A DNA stretch of 64,000 nt from Phanerodontia chrysosporium (lineage: Eukaryota > Basidiomycota > Agaricomycetes > Polyporales > Phanerochaetaceae): NCBI GenBank assembly GCA_001910725.1, contig MJGA01000018.1, positions 655,613 through 719,612 on the forward strand, read 5' to 3'. Position 1 is the stretch's first letter. Every line of letters starts with the position of its first letter. Below, one piece after another: positions 34,056 to 45,773 of this stretch. A program made the position numbers and the translations under genes. The notes beneath the pieces were generated by a model. It saw nothing but the letters and a program-made list of their open reading frames with translations. It searched no databases and was not told where the DNA came from.

Positions 34056-35731
34056 CGCGAAACAAAAGAGAATGTGAAGGACTCAGGCAAGGCTGAGTTC
34101 GTGGCGTGCGCTGTAAACGGCGAGAGCAACCGGAGAGAGACGTGCTGGCCGATTCGCTGCGTTGTCCGTCAGATTCTTATATTCGACCCGCTGGGTAACA
34201 CCTGTTTGCACATCTCGGACCAAAAAAAAAAATCGGCGTCGACGGTGTGCTGGTCCGATTAGAACCATTTCGAGTGCTGCATTTGTTCGGCCGCCAGCTA
34301 GATGGATCAATGAGTACAACGTCGACCATACCCGGCATCCCGGAGTAAGAGACGCTCTTGATTAACTGCGCGACAGTTTCCCTGAAAGTGTAGTATAAGG
34401 GTTGGTCCATATTTGGGAGTCGCATTCAGAGTTTGCTTGCACGTGGCGAAGGCATATCCTGTCGAACAGTAGGGTCCCTGCTTCGGTGTCATGCTCACCC
34501 TGTGGAACACGTTAGTAGGAATGATATGGCGTACGCACCGATTGCTTGACGGTGGCTCCAGCTCGCCAGTGTCGAAAGTGCAAGACAGACGGTCAGGACG
34601 TCGACGGCCCGAAGGCGCGTGCACCCAGCGTCCCGAAGGGAGGCGAGAGCGCCGTTGTAACATCTGCGGACGAGAACGTGGGTTATTTCCGCGTGCGCTA
34701 GAAAAAATGAGGAAGTCTAACTCACCAAAGCATAAGGACTTGCGTGAGACCCTGATCCAGCTTCCGCTTGTCCCTGAAGACAGCGCCTCGCAAGCTGCTG
34801 CAGGCAAAGAAGGCCACATAGCGACCCGCACTGCTTCCTTAAATGGAATGTTCAAAGAGGACCTGCAGCCACGCTCTCCCAAGCGTGGTCAAGGATGTAC
34901 AGGGCCTGTGTCAGTGATCGTCAGCGGCGTCGCGAAGTCTATCAGAACGCGTCTCCGACATGAGCTTGCGAAGCAGTCAAGGCCACGTTGGAGGTGTGGC
35001 CAGTGCACGGACGAGCATGGAAAGCGACTGAGGCAAATCTGAAGTTCCTGGCGAGTTGAGACTCCTGGAGACATGCCTGATACTTGATAGTTGACCGGCA
35101 GACTTGGCGTTCTACCGCGCAAACAAAATACGAGTATCATTTGCCGAGAGGAATGAAGTTTCTCGAGGTCCACGTCGACATTGCAGGTGCCACTCCCGCA
35201 GCTGCCCAAGTAGTGGCACATCCTCCGAAAGCCTTGATAATGCGACATGTCAGGGGGAAGTCGACACAGAAAAATCGTAGCGTACCCGTCAGAGACTTGT
35301 ACAAGCGTGAGCAGGCTAGAGACGATAGGACTCGACATGGAAATAGCAGTGGCGAAAGGACAACCTCGAGACTCAGAGCAGGTTGCGGGCTGGGAGGCAG
35401 TACCAGGACGCCCAAATGCGGATACACCATCAGAACGTGACATCACGCCGCGCGCGTCACTCCTGTGCGAGGCGTGCTCGCAGCGCGCCCCTCCATCTCG
35501 TCCGGTCCTCGATGCTTCCCTAGAATCTGCATCTCCCAACGTCGACTTGTGAGGTCCGGCTGGGGTGCTGTAAAAACTCTTGAGCGTTGAAGATACCCCC
35601 CTCCACGACATATCTCGGCCTGCAGCGGCTTCACAATCCTTACAATTCTTACGACTGTATACGACTTCTGTACTTATTGCCGTTCTAACCGCCGATCCTG
35701 CGCACTTCCGAGAACACCTGACCTTTGCGAT
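34056..35731. other. Ambiguous stretch with weak coding signal
   Basis: On the plus strand 34491-35042 is open for 183 codons and includes two C-x-x-C pairs (RCNICGRERG, RCGQCTDEHG) in a basic context. 35247-35552 is also open. On the minus strand 34889-35830 is open for 313 codons with no recognisable domain. None shows clear splice continuity or a known motif. A plus-strand gene with two Cys pairs is possible but unproven. Confidence 0.3.
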
Positions 35732-38700
35732 ATGGCTAATATTGTGAACGGGAGGTGTCACAACGAACGAGCACCAGAGAAGGGACCGCCGCTGTTTCAG
35801 CATGGCAAGCTCATCGTCCAAGGTGTGCATCCTTTATTCCAGGCTTTGCCCCCGCTCACCTCTTGTGTGCTAGCCCATGATGTGAGCTGCGCTACACTGT
35901 CAGCCTCTAGATTAAACCATCTCACGTCAAGTCCAGATTGGCTGGCTTATAACCGGCATCTTCACGATAACTTCCGTCCTAATTTCCCTTTGGCTCATGG
36001 GCAAACACCTTCGTTGGTACACCAATGTACGCACGCGTCTTCACTGACCATATGATACCTATGTCTGACTTAGTTAATCACAGAAAGCGGAACAGCGCTG
36101 TACGCTTCACCTACAGTCATTCGCGCTTTGCATTCACTGAAACTACATCAGATATCGTGCGGATCCTCCTCATGGTGCCCATTTATGCGATCGTGAGCTT
36201 CGCCTCGTATCTCTTCTGGGTAAGTTATGGATATTCTACGCCGGAATTTCATGAGTCTTACTGCGACGCGATAAACAGAATCATTCTACGCCCCTGTTGC
36301 TGCTCCGCGATTGCTATGAATCTACGGTGCTGACATCATTCTTCTACCTGCTCCTCATGTACATTTCTCCGGATCCTGAGGAACAAAAGGATGTGTTTAG
36401 AAAGGTAGGTCTATCCTCCGTAGTCCATGATCCGATAACAAGACAGCGTATACGTCGCCGGAGCCCATATCACTCCAGCTGCATCATCGACCAAAATGAT
36501 GCTGCAGTCGGCGTCGCTGACAAGAATGGATTAGTGCTGACCAAGATTTGCCGTTCTGATAGGTGGGCCTTTCTCGTGAGAACGACAGGCAGAGGCTTCG
36601 GGCGGGCGAACCGCTCAAGAAGTGGATGTTTCCATTTGGTTCTGTTCGCTGGAAACCCGAGGTGAGCGATCACCGCCGAGAACTAGCCCGTTAAGGAGCT
36701 GACAACGGTTGTCACTTCAGGACGGTCTGTATTTTCTCCAGCTCATGAAGTGGGGCGTACTCCAGTACTGCGTCGTCCGTCCGACGTGAGACCTTCTCTC
36801 GCCTAAGCGCAAGCCTATGCTCACGCGTCCCTCAGAACAACCCTTGCCGCAATCATCCTAGACTATGCCGGTCTTTATTGTGAAGACTCCTGGAGCCCCG
36901 GGTGGGGCCACCTTTATGTTCGTTGACGTCCGCCACCGTGCAGCCCTGGTTCCTGATAGCAATCTAGATCTCCGCCGTCGTCTCAGTTTCCGTCTCAGTT
37001 GCCATGTACTGCCTTCTGCAGCTCTACATGTCCATTAAGGAACCCTTGGCACCCCAAAAGCCCTTGCTCAAGCTCTTCGCTGTCAAGGCAGTCGGTAAGC
37101 GAATCTTGGCTTTACGAGAAATCTAAAGGCTTACGAGTTCCCAGTGTTCCTCACGTTTTGGCAAGCGTCGGCCTTGTCGATGCTAGCGACGTTCGGCTTT
37201 GTAAAAGATGTACGTGTACCACAGGTACACTTTCGCGCTCGCTTACATGGTTCACAGACGCAGTATATGACAGCGGACAACATTAACATCGGCATTGGTG
37301 CTATAATGGAGACAGTGGAGATGACGTGAGTTCCCATGCCGAGACACGAATTCTTTGTGGACTTATTCTCGCCCAGACTCTTTGCCTTGCTGCACATCAA
37401 GGCTTTCAGCTACAGGCCTTACGTTACCGGCGTGCCTACCAAGCGTTTCCCATCGCTCGTGCACGCCTTCAACTTCAAGGAGACGCTGAGAGAACTGTGG
37501 CGCGGCTTGGTCTACATGATCCGTCGCATGCGGGGCCGCGAGGTGGACGTCATGGCACGGCGACAGGCAGCCCTTGAGAACATCTTCGGAAAGTCTCGCC
37601 ACGAGATCCAGGGCAGCCAGGTTGCGTCGCTCACACACCAGAGGACTGCCGATGAGGAGAAGTCTGCGCTCTCTGTACGCGTCGCGATCGAGGAAACCGT
37701 GCATGTCAACGCGGAGCGGCAGTGGCTGGGCGTCGGCGACGACTACGCGTATGGGCTCGCGTACCACAATCGCAGACAGCGGGAAAAGAGCGACGGCCTC
37801 GAGGAGCAGATCGAGAAGGAGCTTGCTCAGCGGGGTTACGGGCGGCGGCGTAAGAGACTATTCCTCTTCGGCCATGGAACCAGACTCAATTCTCTCTCAT
37901 AGAACCATCGGACAATCGAGCTAAGTACGACTTGCTCCAGCCCACCGAGCCAGCGGCTCCCGCCGCTAGGCGGCGCTCCGGAAGATCCCAGTCGTGGTGG
38001 CGCAGCATCTACAACCGACTGTCCCAATCAGAGCCGCTCGAGGAGCCGCCGCTATCTACCGATGTCTTGCCGGTAGTCGCTGAGCGTCCCGTGGCTGAGC
38101 GAAGACCTCCGTCCTTTAATCCGCGTAAAATGGACAAAGCCAAGGTCGATCCTCGCCAGCAGCTTTATGACGATCCTCCGCCTCCTTCTGTGATTCGCAG
38201 CTACAGAGAGAGCAAGTCCAGACAGCATTCGAGTCGTGTTGCGCATGCTGCGCCTGACCAAAATACTGTCATCTTGGAAGCTTTTGGCCCTCCTCGACGG
38301 CGTGACACCGCCCCAGCGCCGCCGCATTCGGTCCCTTCGGCGGAGAGCACTCCATCGTCCCGCCGCCAATCTTTGCCGCCGACACCATCTTCGAAACGCT
38401 CAGACAGCTTCCTCGGGCGGGCCTTCCCCGACTACAGTGACGTGTCGCCGTTTTCATCCACCAGCTTGCTGCCTTCGCCGTCGACCGCTTCGCACGACTC
38501 GCGGATACGACTGTCCAGCCGCCCGCACGTCGTTGGCACTGCCGAGGTTCCTTCTGCAACTCCACAAGTGGTGCATCCCTACCGCCAACCGAATACTCCC
38601 GCGCCAGAAGATTTCAGCAGAGCGTGGCACGTTGCGCACGTGCGCGACGCCCCGAGACCCGCAGCGCCATCACAAAGAGGACATGAGGATGGGCAACGGC

Positions 38701-39077
38701 GCACTCTTCCACCATCGTTGGTTGCAGGTGCACGACCGCCCGCGGCGCCCAGCGACTCCCGTAGACAACCTGCGCCCATCGTGAAGTCGCGCTTGCGTAG
38801 AGATCAGATTGTACTGCCTGCCCCTCTTGCTCCGTCAGCGCACCCATCGGCTCCTCCGCGACCAACGCCCTTTGCCGTCGGACCTCCGCCGGACCCTTCT
38901 GCTGCCTCTGAGCTGCAGCGTTCGAGGCATAGCAACCAACGCAGACAAAGCTATGGACCCTCAGAACAGAGTCCTCGAAGTCGTGCATCTCGTCGAATAT
39001 CCTTTCCGCTCCCTGCATCGCCAATCTCTGAGGACGCAACATTCTTCTACACCCCGGACAATCTGCCTCGTTCATGA
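35732..39077 (+). CDS. TMEM184/DUF300-family membrane protein (Hfl1-like)
   Basis: ATG at 35732 (MANIVNGRCHNE). A later exon carries the first membrane helix (WLITGIFTITSVLISLWL) and ends KHLRWYTN. Then come KAEQR-YIVRILLMVPIYAI, NHSTPLLLLRDCYE, FFYLLLMYISPDPEEQ, GLSRENDRQRLRAGEP, LKKWMFPFGSVRWKPE, DGLYFLQLMKWGVLQYC, DYAGLYCEDSWSPGWG, FLTFWQASALSMLATFG, YMTADNINIGIGA and FALLHIKAFSYRPY. This is the complete seven-helix core of the family. A 150-nt intron lies near 36403-36561. After the core is a long cytosolic tail (helical MARRQAALENIF part, then over 350 residues of Ser/Pro/Arg-rich disorder). Fission-yeast Hfl1 sits in the vacuole membrane and binds Atg8; animal relatives resemble OST-alpha transporters. 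A vacuolar role is inferred by homology. Confidence 0.88.
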
Positions 39078-40078
39078 CATTTCTTATTAACGACCGCTCA
39101 CGACTATTTACGACCTGACATGTTTGCATTACTATATGTATTGCTTGTGCGATATTATTGTTGTAACGTCATCTTCAATCTGCTTCCCTGAGCCCAACTA
39201 TCGGAGTGGCGAGATCGTCGCTCCCGCAAATGGCAACCAGAGGCTTTGGATCCTAACATGCACAAACAGAAACTGGCACCACCGGACAACCTTAGGCAAA
39301 CTCTGGAAAATCCTGCAGCCCTGGCAACGCTGCTCAGTCGGAGGGTAGTTACGCCGAATCGCAGGAGCCTTCCTCGTCGAAGAATGTGCGCCATGAGTAT
39401 CTACTCAAGTCTGGCTGTCACTAGTAGTGTTCTACTGTGATTATACGTGAAAGAGCTGAGGCTCGAAGCAGCAACAAGCGCAATGCCTGTGTACAGCTCA
39501 CCGCTCATAATTAGTGAGTACCAGCTGCCAAGGTCCCGTCAAAGCGAGATATTCGTCCTGGCCTGAGATGTCGGTGAGTTCCGCCCCTTCTGCTATATCC
39601 GGAAGTGCGTCGGGATACCAACATGTGCAAATAATGCAGTGATGGCGCGGCTCGAGGGGATCTGCATGCAACTCTCACTTGCCTTCAACCATCACTTTGG
39701 GCTCTCCAACGATACGATCTCAGAGCGGAGGGTTCTGGGCTACTGTGTGTCGCTTGGTCCTGCGGTTTTTCAACTCTTCAGGTCGATGTCGTTCGGGGTG
39801 GTCTAGCACCTGGCCCACGGCCTGTCGGCGTCACCCATACTTGGATCCTTTCGACTTCCTACCGCGCACGGCATGAGCTCTGCAATACGCGGCAACGTTC
39901 TCCACCAGGTAGAAGTCTGAAACGTACGGGGATACAGTATACACGGCTTCTGGGAGTTTCCAGTGTTTGTCAGCAACAGATGACATCGATGTCGACGCCA
40001 TAAAACTGCGTTCCGCATTGAGGATACATAGAGACCCTTGCAGTGATCCTCGTGCCCTTACAGCAGTACCTTTCTACC
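39078..40078. other. Intergenic, no gene recognised
   Basis: Short open frames only. The last 200 bp precede the NmrA-like gene; no TATA box identified. Confidence 0.4.
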
Positions 40079-41096
40079 ATGGTCAAATACGTCCTTACTG
40101 GTGCAACCGGCGAGCTTGGCTCGCGTGTCTTCAAGAACCTCATCAAGCTCGTCCCTCGTACGTCGCAGCATTCTCTTCCTGCCACATTCTACTGAGATGT
40201 TCGTATAGCAAGTGACGTCATTGTATCCCTGCACAATCCCAAAGGCGCGTCGCCCGAGATCCAGAGCTCAGGCGTCGAAGTACGCAAAGGCGACTACACG
40301 AAGCCGGAGACCCTCGACGAGGCCTTCAAGGGCGGCGACAAGCTCCTCATCGTCTCTTACCCATCCATCGCGTACGAGGTCCGCGTCAACAGCCATAAAG
40401 CCGCCATCGATGCCGCAAAGCGCGTCGGTATCAAGCATGTGTACTACACCAGTCTCATGTTCGCGGGAGACAGCAAGGCCGCGGTCATGCAGGCCCACAT
40501 CGCGACGGAGAAATACCTGAAGGAGAGCGGGCTCACGTACACCATCATACGCGAAGGCATCTACAGCGAGAGCTACCCGCTGTACTTCGGGTACTGGAAG
40601 CCCGGCAAGCCCGGAAACGAGGTGAAGGTACCCACGGTGACGGAGGGATCGCCTGGGTGTGCAGAGATGACCTTGGAGAGGGCACGGCGAAGTTGATGGT
40701 CGCGGTACGTGGCCCGTCCCTGTACCATCCTGCCTCACTGACTTTTGGCCGCTTCAGGACACTCACAAGAACGAAACCGTGTTGTTCACCGGCTCGAAGG
40801 CCATCACGCTTTCCGAGCTTGCAGGCATCATCTCCAACCTCATGAAGATCGAGCCACCATTGCAACTGAAGATCGTCTCCGAAGACGAGTATGTTGCAAG
40901 CAACGAGGGTGGCGAGGATCTACTCCGGAAATGGGCGACGACCTACCCTGCCCTCGTGCGTGGCGAGCTCGCCGTAGTGGACCCGCTGCTCCGCCAGATT
41001 CTTGGCAGGGACCTGAAGTCGTTCGAGGAGACACTGCGGGAGCAGCTGAGCATCGGTGAAACTGGCGAAGCCGCTGTGAAGCAATACTCCAAGTAA
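40079..41096 (+). pseudogene. NmrA-like NAD(P)-binding protein with apparent frameshift
   Basis: ATG at 40079 gives MVKYVLTGATGELGSRV with the G-x-x-G-x-x-G dinucleotide motif (residues 8-14) of atypical SDR/NmrA-like proteins. Further family blocks follow: GDYTKPETLDEAFKGGDKLL, AAKRVGIKHVYYTSL, EKYLKESGLTYTIIREGIY. Introns are near 40160-40208 and 40706-40757. Between VKVP (to 40633) and GDGGIAWVCRDDLGEGTAK (from 40636) two extra bases, or one missing base, break the frame and lead to a stop at 40696. Downstream the frame is clean to TAA at 41096. Either a recently disabled gene or a sequencing error; the rest shows no decay. Family members act as oxidoreductases or redox-sensing regulators. 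Confidence 0.75.
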
Positions 41097-41209
41097 TAGT
41101 CAAAGATACTGTGTAATATTAACCGTGCTGTACACCATTTCTCGTCTGTGCGACTTCCTGCATCTTCTGCCCACGACATCGATATATCAATGGATGGAAT
41201 TGGAAATAA

Positions 41210-41292
41210 GGGCACTTGGCGCAGTGGTAGCGCGTTCGCTTTGCACGCATGTGACTTGCGAACGGTCGAGGGTTCAATCCCCTCAGTGTCCA
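41210..41292 (+). tRNA. tRNA-Ala (anticodon TGC) with 11-nt intron
   Basis: Folds fully by eye. The 7-bp acceptor stem (GGGCACT/AGTGTCC) includes the G3:U70 pair that defines alanine tRNAs. The D stem is GCGC/GCGC and the anticodon stem TTCGC/GCGAA. The T stem is GAGGG/CCCTC with loop TTCAATC, and the discriminator is A at 41292. Anticodon TGC is 41242-41244. The intron is 41246-41256, at the canonical position one base after the anticodon. The last three tRNA bases are CCA by chance, as the discriminator is part of them. Confidence 0.93.
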
Positions 41293-41851
41293 TGAATTTT
41301 CTCTGGCTCGCGTCTCTTTTTCGCGTGCGCCATTCCTGTACGCAGCAGGGCTATGCTATCCACATATGTGTGGCACGGAGGTAAACCTTCTCCTCAGATG
41401 GCTATGTCTGTGGGTTTTGCAAACGGATGCCACTGGTGACATCCATCATAATAAGGCTCTAGTCGTAGGCCTTCCATGGGGCTATGTTTTTGGAGCCTGT
41501 GCCATATATCTTCACACGGACATGAAGAAGCTGAACAGAGATAGTGCACAGCAGCTAAGTAGTCTCATCCACTATTACAGTCCAGGAACTTCGAGAGTGG
41601 CACAACAATCCAATGCTTGAGAGCGCATGCAGCTAAGCCTCAGACTCACAACTGGGTGTTGAACAGGTGCACAGAGAAATGATGTTTACTTTCAGAAGTA
41701 AATGAACATGAGAACTTTGGTTGCAGATCATGACAGAGACGGAGAGCGAGCGTGACAACAACAGAGTACAGCAATACACGATCCATTAGGTCAATAGGGA
41801 GAAAAACGCACGCGTATATCCGCGAGGGATCATATTTGATGTGTAGCGCGT
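41293..41851. other. Intergenic, no gene recognised
   Basis: Open frame 41366-41620 (+, 84 codons) has no recognisable domain. 3' flank of the minus-strand coiled-coil gene. Confidence 0.35.
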
Positions 41852-43860
41852 TTACGGGCGTGGTCGCAGTGGGCTGCTTACGATGAGGCCCTTCGAACGC
41901 GTCGGCGTGCCTGCAGCTGACACGATCCGGAAGGTGACCTAAGCGAGGTATCAGTCCTCGGGTCACGAAGACCGTACGGACACAGCGCTACCCACCCCGA
42001 TGAACTGGAGGAACCTGTTGAGGGTCTCCTCGCGCGGCTCATCCTCCTCGACGAGCTCGACGATGTCGTGCTCCGTCTCGGGCGCAGCGTGGCGCGCGCC
42101 GTCGGGCCTGTAGTCCAGGAAGGGGTCGTCGAGGCTCTTCTTGGGCTTGTGCAGCACCTGCCGCGTGATGCGTCGCGTCTTCACGAGCCCGTAGTCGCGC
42201 ATAAGGTCTTTCATGTCCGACGCGTCAAGCCGTGCGAGGGCCGTGAGGTCGCGCGGGAACAAAGGTGACGGTGTCGGCGTGTCGAGGTCTAGAACGGACA
42301 GCCTCACGCGGCGACCGGGGACAGACGCAGACGGAATGGACGTCTTTCTGCGCCGCGCGCTAGGCGATAACGGGAGCGCGGAGGCGTCGTCCGTGTCTCC
42401 GATGCCTGATGGAGTGTGGCGTTCATCGGCTGGCAACGCATGTCGGGGAAACATGCCCTCCAGGGAAGGGGGCGGTCGGAGCAACGGCCGGAGAGGTTCG
42501 TCGAGCGAGTTTGATCGTATGAGCGCGTTATGACGACGGGCCTCCCTACGGACCGATGAGACATGGTCCACACGCATGGAAGACGCGGAGGGGAACTCAC
42601 GAGTTATGCAGGCTCACTTGGACTTCCATGATTTGGTGTTTGTATCGCAGGACCTCATCACGCATCGATTGCGGAATCTGCTCCCGGAGCTATTGTAGGT
42701 CGAAGTCTCGTGAGTAGCGTATCACCTCATCGGAAGTCAACTTGCCTGCTTCCGAACACGGTCCGCTATCTCTTTTTGGACGATTTCCTTGACGATCGCG
42801 CTGGCGGTGTCCTTGAGGCGAGCATAGAGCCGGGTCCGGACCTCATCGAGAAGATGCTGTTTGAATTCCATCATGATTTGCTCTTGCTGCCTTTGGTGCG
42901 CATCGAGCTCGTGTTTTGCGGCTGCGATCTGAAAGGCAACAACGTGAATATACTGAAGGCACAAACGTCTCCATGCCTATGCGCACCTGTTCTACGGCCG
43001 CCATCGCAGCCGGAAGCGTAGCCACTTTAATCGTTTGCTCACCGAGCGTGTCGACAGTGGCACTGAGAGTACCCAGCATCTGTCGCATCGTCCCCAGAAG
43101 TTCGTCAACAACTCCGAGATCCCTCGCGACTGTGGGAATCGTCTGAGTTGGTACTCCCTCAACTGCAAGGGATGTTGGACTTGTGGCAGGACTCCTAGCT
43201 TCTGGGGACTTCGGTGTCATAGGCAGCACCGGCTCTGTAGTCTCCTCAGTACCGCCATTCTGCGTTGCATGCGCAATGGAAGGGTTATGTGGTACTCGAG
43301 GAGTCGTTGGAGAGGCAATGGGTCCTATAAGAGCCAATGCGCTGTTGGCGGTGCTATCCCTGGCAGTTGCGGGAGTCTTGATGACCGGGGTCAGCGCCCG
43401 CTCAGATAAGATTGGTGACGCTTCCGCAGACTTGAAGCTATCCACAGACAGAGGAGAGACTGGCGGGTTCGACGCACGGCGCGGGGTTGCCCGCTCGGGG
43501 CAGGTCGGGATGCGAGCGATGGAGGCACTGGCCAGGGCGATGGCGGCTTCGTGAGCGATGCCTTCCGAGACATGATCTGTAGCGTACAGCACAGAGAAAG
43601 GCTGACAAAGATGAAGAGATACACGGTGAGTAGACAATAGACAGGTGTGAAGGCGGCGTCGTCGGTGAGAACGGTTCAAAGTCGCTGGTCGTACGAGATG
43701 AAGATGGATCTGAGTGTAGAGGACGAGTCCCTAAGTTGGATATATCCCTAGCGCATGTTGGAAGGTGATAAGAGGAGCAACTTGCAGAGCATGCATCGAT
43801 GTTTCCGTCATCTGCAACGTGGTAGGGTCGTGGTCGGCCGTCAAGCGCGACGCCTGCCAT
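41852..43860 (-). CDS. Coiled-coil protein of unknown function, with a GC-AG intron
   Basis: Read downward. A possible first exon starts at ATG 43860 (MAGVALDGRPRPYHV), with the start uncertain. A long Ser/Pro/Thr-rich exon (SEGIAHEAAIALASASIA to AAMAAVEQ) includes a helical stretch DELLGTMRQMLGTLSATVD. The next exon is a clear coiled coil (AAAKHELDAHQRQQEQIMME, VRTRLYARLKDT, KEIVQKEIADRVRKQ). The following intron (42745-42690) must use a GC donor (GCAAGT) to reach LREQIPQSMRDEVLRYKHQ; a GT choice hits a stop. The last exons carry a Ser/Arg-rich region, LARLDASDMKDLMRDYG and a short tail ending TAA at 41852. No domain recognised; a scaffold or cytoskeletal role is only a guess. Confidence 0.65.
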
Positions 43861-44818
43861 ATTTGGTTGCCCGTGCGACTTGCATGTCGACGACCACCAC
43901 GGCAGCTATCGACATGTCCCTCATCTTGCTCAATACATCCCTGGTTTCTTTCCACCCGACTACTGCTACTATCATGGAGCAGACGCATAGCGTGTGCCAC
44001 ATACCAGTGCACTATGGACTGCTGCTACGCCTTACTACGCTCGAACTCTTGGCCGACCCGAACAAGGACTGCTACTACTACAGGTATACGTAATTCCTGC
44101 CTCGAGTTCCGGATCCTAGGACCAAAGGTCACCGTAGCGCGTAAGCCCTCGCTTCTTCACAGTCCTGCTGCGAGCTGTATCCGCTAAGAGTTCTCGCGCG
44201 CGCAGTCGCACCGCGCGACGGGATGCCATTTGAACCGGAGCCTCGATGCTCAAAGGCTCAGCATTGTGCATGCTTCTATATTTCCACCTTGTGGGAAGAG
44301 GCTGAAGTCGACCAAGACTTTGTCCGAATTGTCATTGCCGTCTCGCCTCCAAGCTCTATTGGGGCTCTAAGAAAGAGCCCTATAGCCGTTGTTTATTATC
44401 GGTTGACATGTGTTGGCCGGGACTATAGACCCTTGAACAAAGGGCTCGTGGCAGTTTGGTTCTTTGTAGATTTGGCATGCTGAGGCCCAGCCTTTCAGAT
44501 CGGAATTGTCGCTCCCCGTCCGCAAGTCCCGCATTCCGTGCCCTGGACCGCATGCCTAGGTAACTCTCCGACAGAAATGTCCATGTGTGGACGACAGACC
44601 CGAGGAGTTCGGCTGTGTCGCTGTGCTCGCGAACATGCTTCTTCCAGACCACGGCACATACCGAATGGGCGCTTAACACTGCATGGGTCTATATACACAG
44701 CCTTGACCCTTCACAAAGGGCAGTGCGCTCTAGCAACAACCAAACTCATATAAAAACTACCTCCTGCGTCGCACCACCAACAGACTCTCGACTCAAAAAC
44801 CCGACCTCTTACGCGAAC
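43861..44818. other. Intergenic, no gene recognised
   Basis: Short open frames only (44223-44483 is the longest with an ATG). Contains the promoter of the next gene. Confidence 0.4.
44749..44755 (+). promoter_or_regulatory. TATA box of the two-domain gene
   Basis: TATAAAA 64-70 bp before the ATG at 44819. Confidence 0.55.
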
Positions 44819-45773
44819 ATGTCGGATTCAGAATCCTCCTCTGCTTCGAACGGCGCCAAGGTCCTCACTTACCGGTACAACGGGCAGATGATGTATGTCA
44901 AGGCTGCTTCTACATTCGAGGTCAGTTTTGCTTCAGAGTAACTGTATGTTGCATTTTGTGACCCAAGGGATGCCAGATCGCGGCACAACGCGCGAGGGCA
45001 ACGTATCCAGACCTCGCCGATGTGCCCACTGCACGCATGTCGTTTTACGTGACTGCGAGCATCAAGAAGGGCCAGCAGACTCGCGTCCGCATATCTCCTT
45101 CAGCCTGGTCTCCGATCATGAGCACTCTACCAGCCTACGAAATACTTGAAATTGAGCTCACCGAGCCCGCGGCCTTAGTCGCGGTGTATGCGCCCCCGCA
45201 ATACGGGAGCGAGAGCACTGCACCATTGGAAGCATCCGAATGTGATACATCCAAAGTAATCACCTACCGCTTCGGTGAAGAACTCGCATTTGTACAGGTC
45301 GCGCCAACTCTCGAGGTCAGCCCATACGAACTCTGCCCTGCTCGAGCCACTCTAACTGTTCGCCATCGCGGCAGGCCGCAGGTGACATTGCACGGGATAC
45401 TTTTCAGGAACTCGCACAGGTGCCCTCAGAGTCCATCCTATTCTACGTGAGCGTTCGCGTGCGCGAGAATCCCGGGAGGGTCGGAATATCGTCCTCTGCG
45501 TGGGCAGACGTCACGGCAGGACTTCCTCAGTGCGAGATCATGGACGTCGAGATCGCGCGGCCTCGCTCACGCGAACCGTTGCCGAGTAGTAAGCCATGCC
45601 TCTTTGAGGCCGATGCGCCCCCTGGCTACGATGACGCTGGATCGTCGAGCCGTTACCTGGACGCCAAGGACTCCCGCGGCCGCTCAAACGATACCCCCCA
45701 GACTGCCGAGCGGCCTCGCTCCCCCGGTCTCATGCACAAGACAAAGAGCTTTTTCTCAGGAAAGAAGCCATAA
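44819..45773 (+). CDS. Uncharacterised protein with internal domain duplication
   Basis: Three exons: ATG 44819 to GTCAGT near 44922, about 44978 to GTCAGC near 45316, then from near 45409 to TAA 45773. The product is about 254 residues. Two halves follow one plan. The first reads KVLTYRYNGQMMYVKAASTFE, then RMSFYVTASIKKGQQTRVRI, SPSAWSPIMSTLPAYEILEI. The second reads KVITYRFGEELAFVQVAPTLE, then ILFYVSVRVRENPGRVGI, SSSAWADVTAGLPQCEIMDV. An intron falls at the same place (after the TFE/TLE glutamate) in both, proving duplication of an exon pair. The tail is Ser/Arg-rich (RSPGLMHKTKSFFSGKKP). No signal peptide. Domain not recognised. Confidence 0.8.

Noticed and set aside
34889..35830. Minus-strand open frame of 313 codons
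   Set aside because: No recognisable motif, odd Cys/Ser/Arg-rich composition, and competing open frames on the plus strand; kept only as ambiguous.
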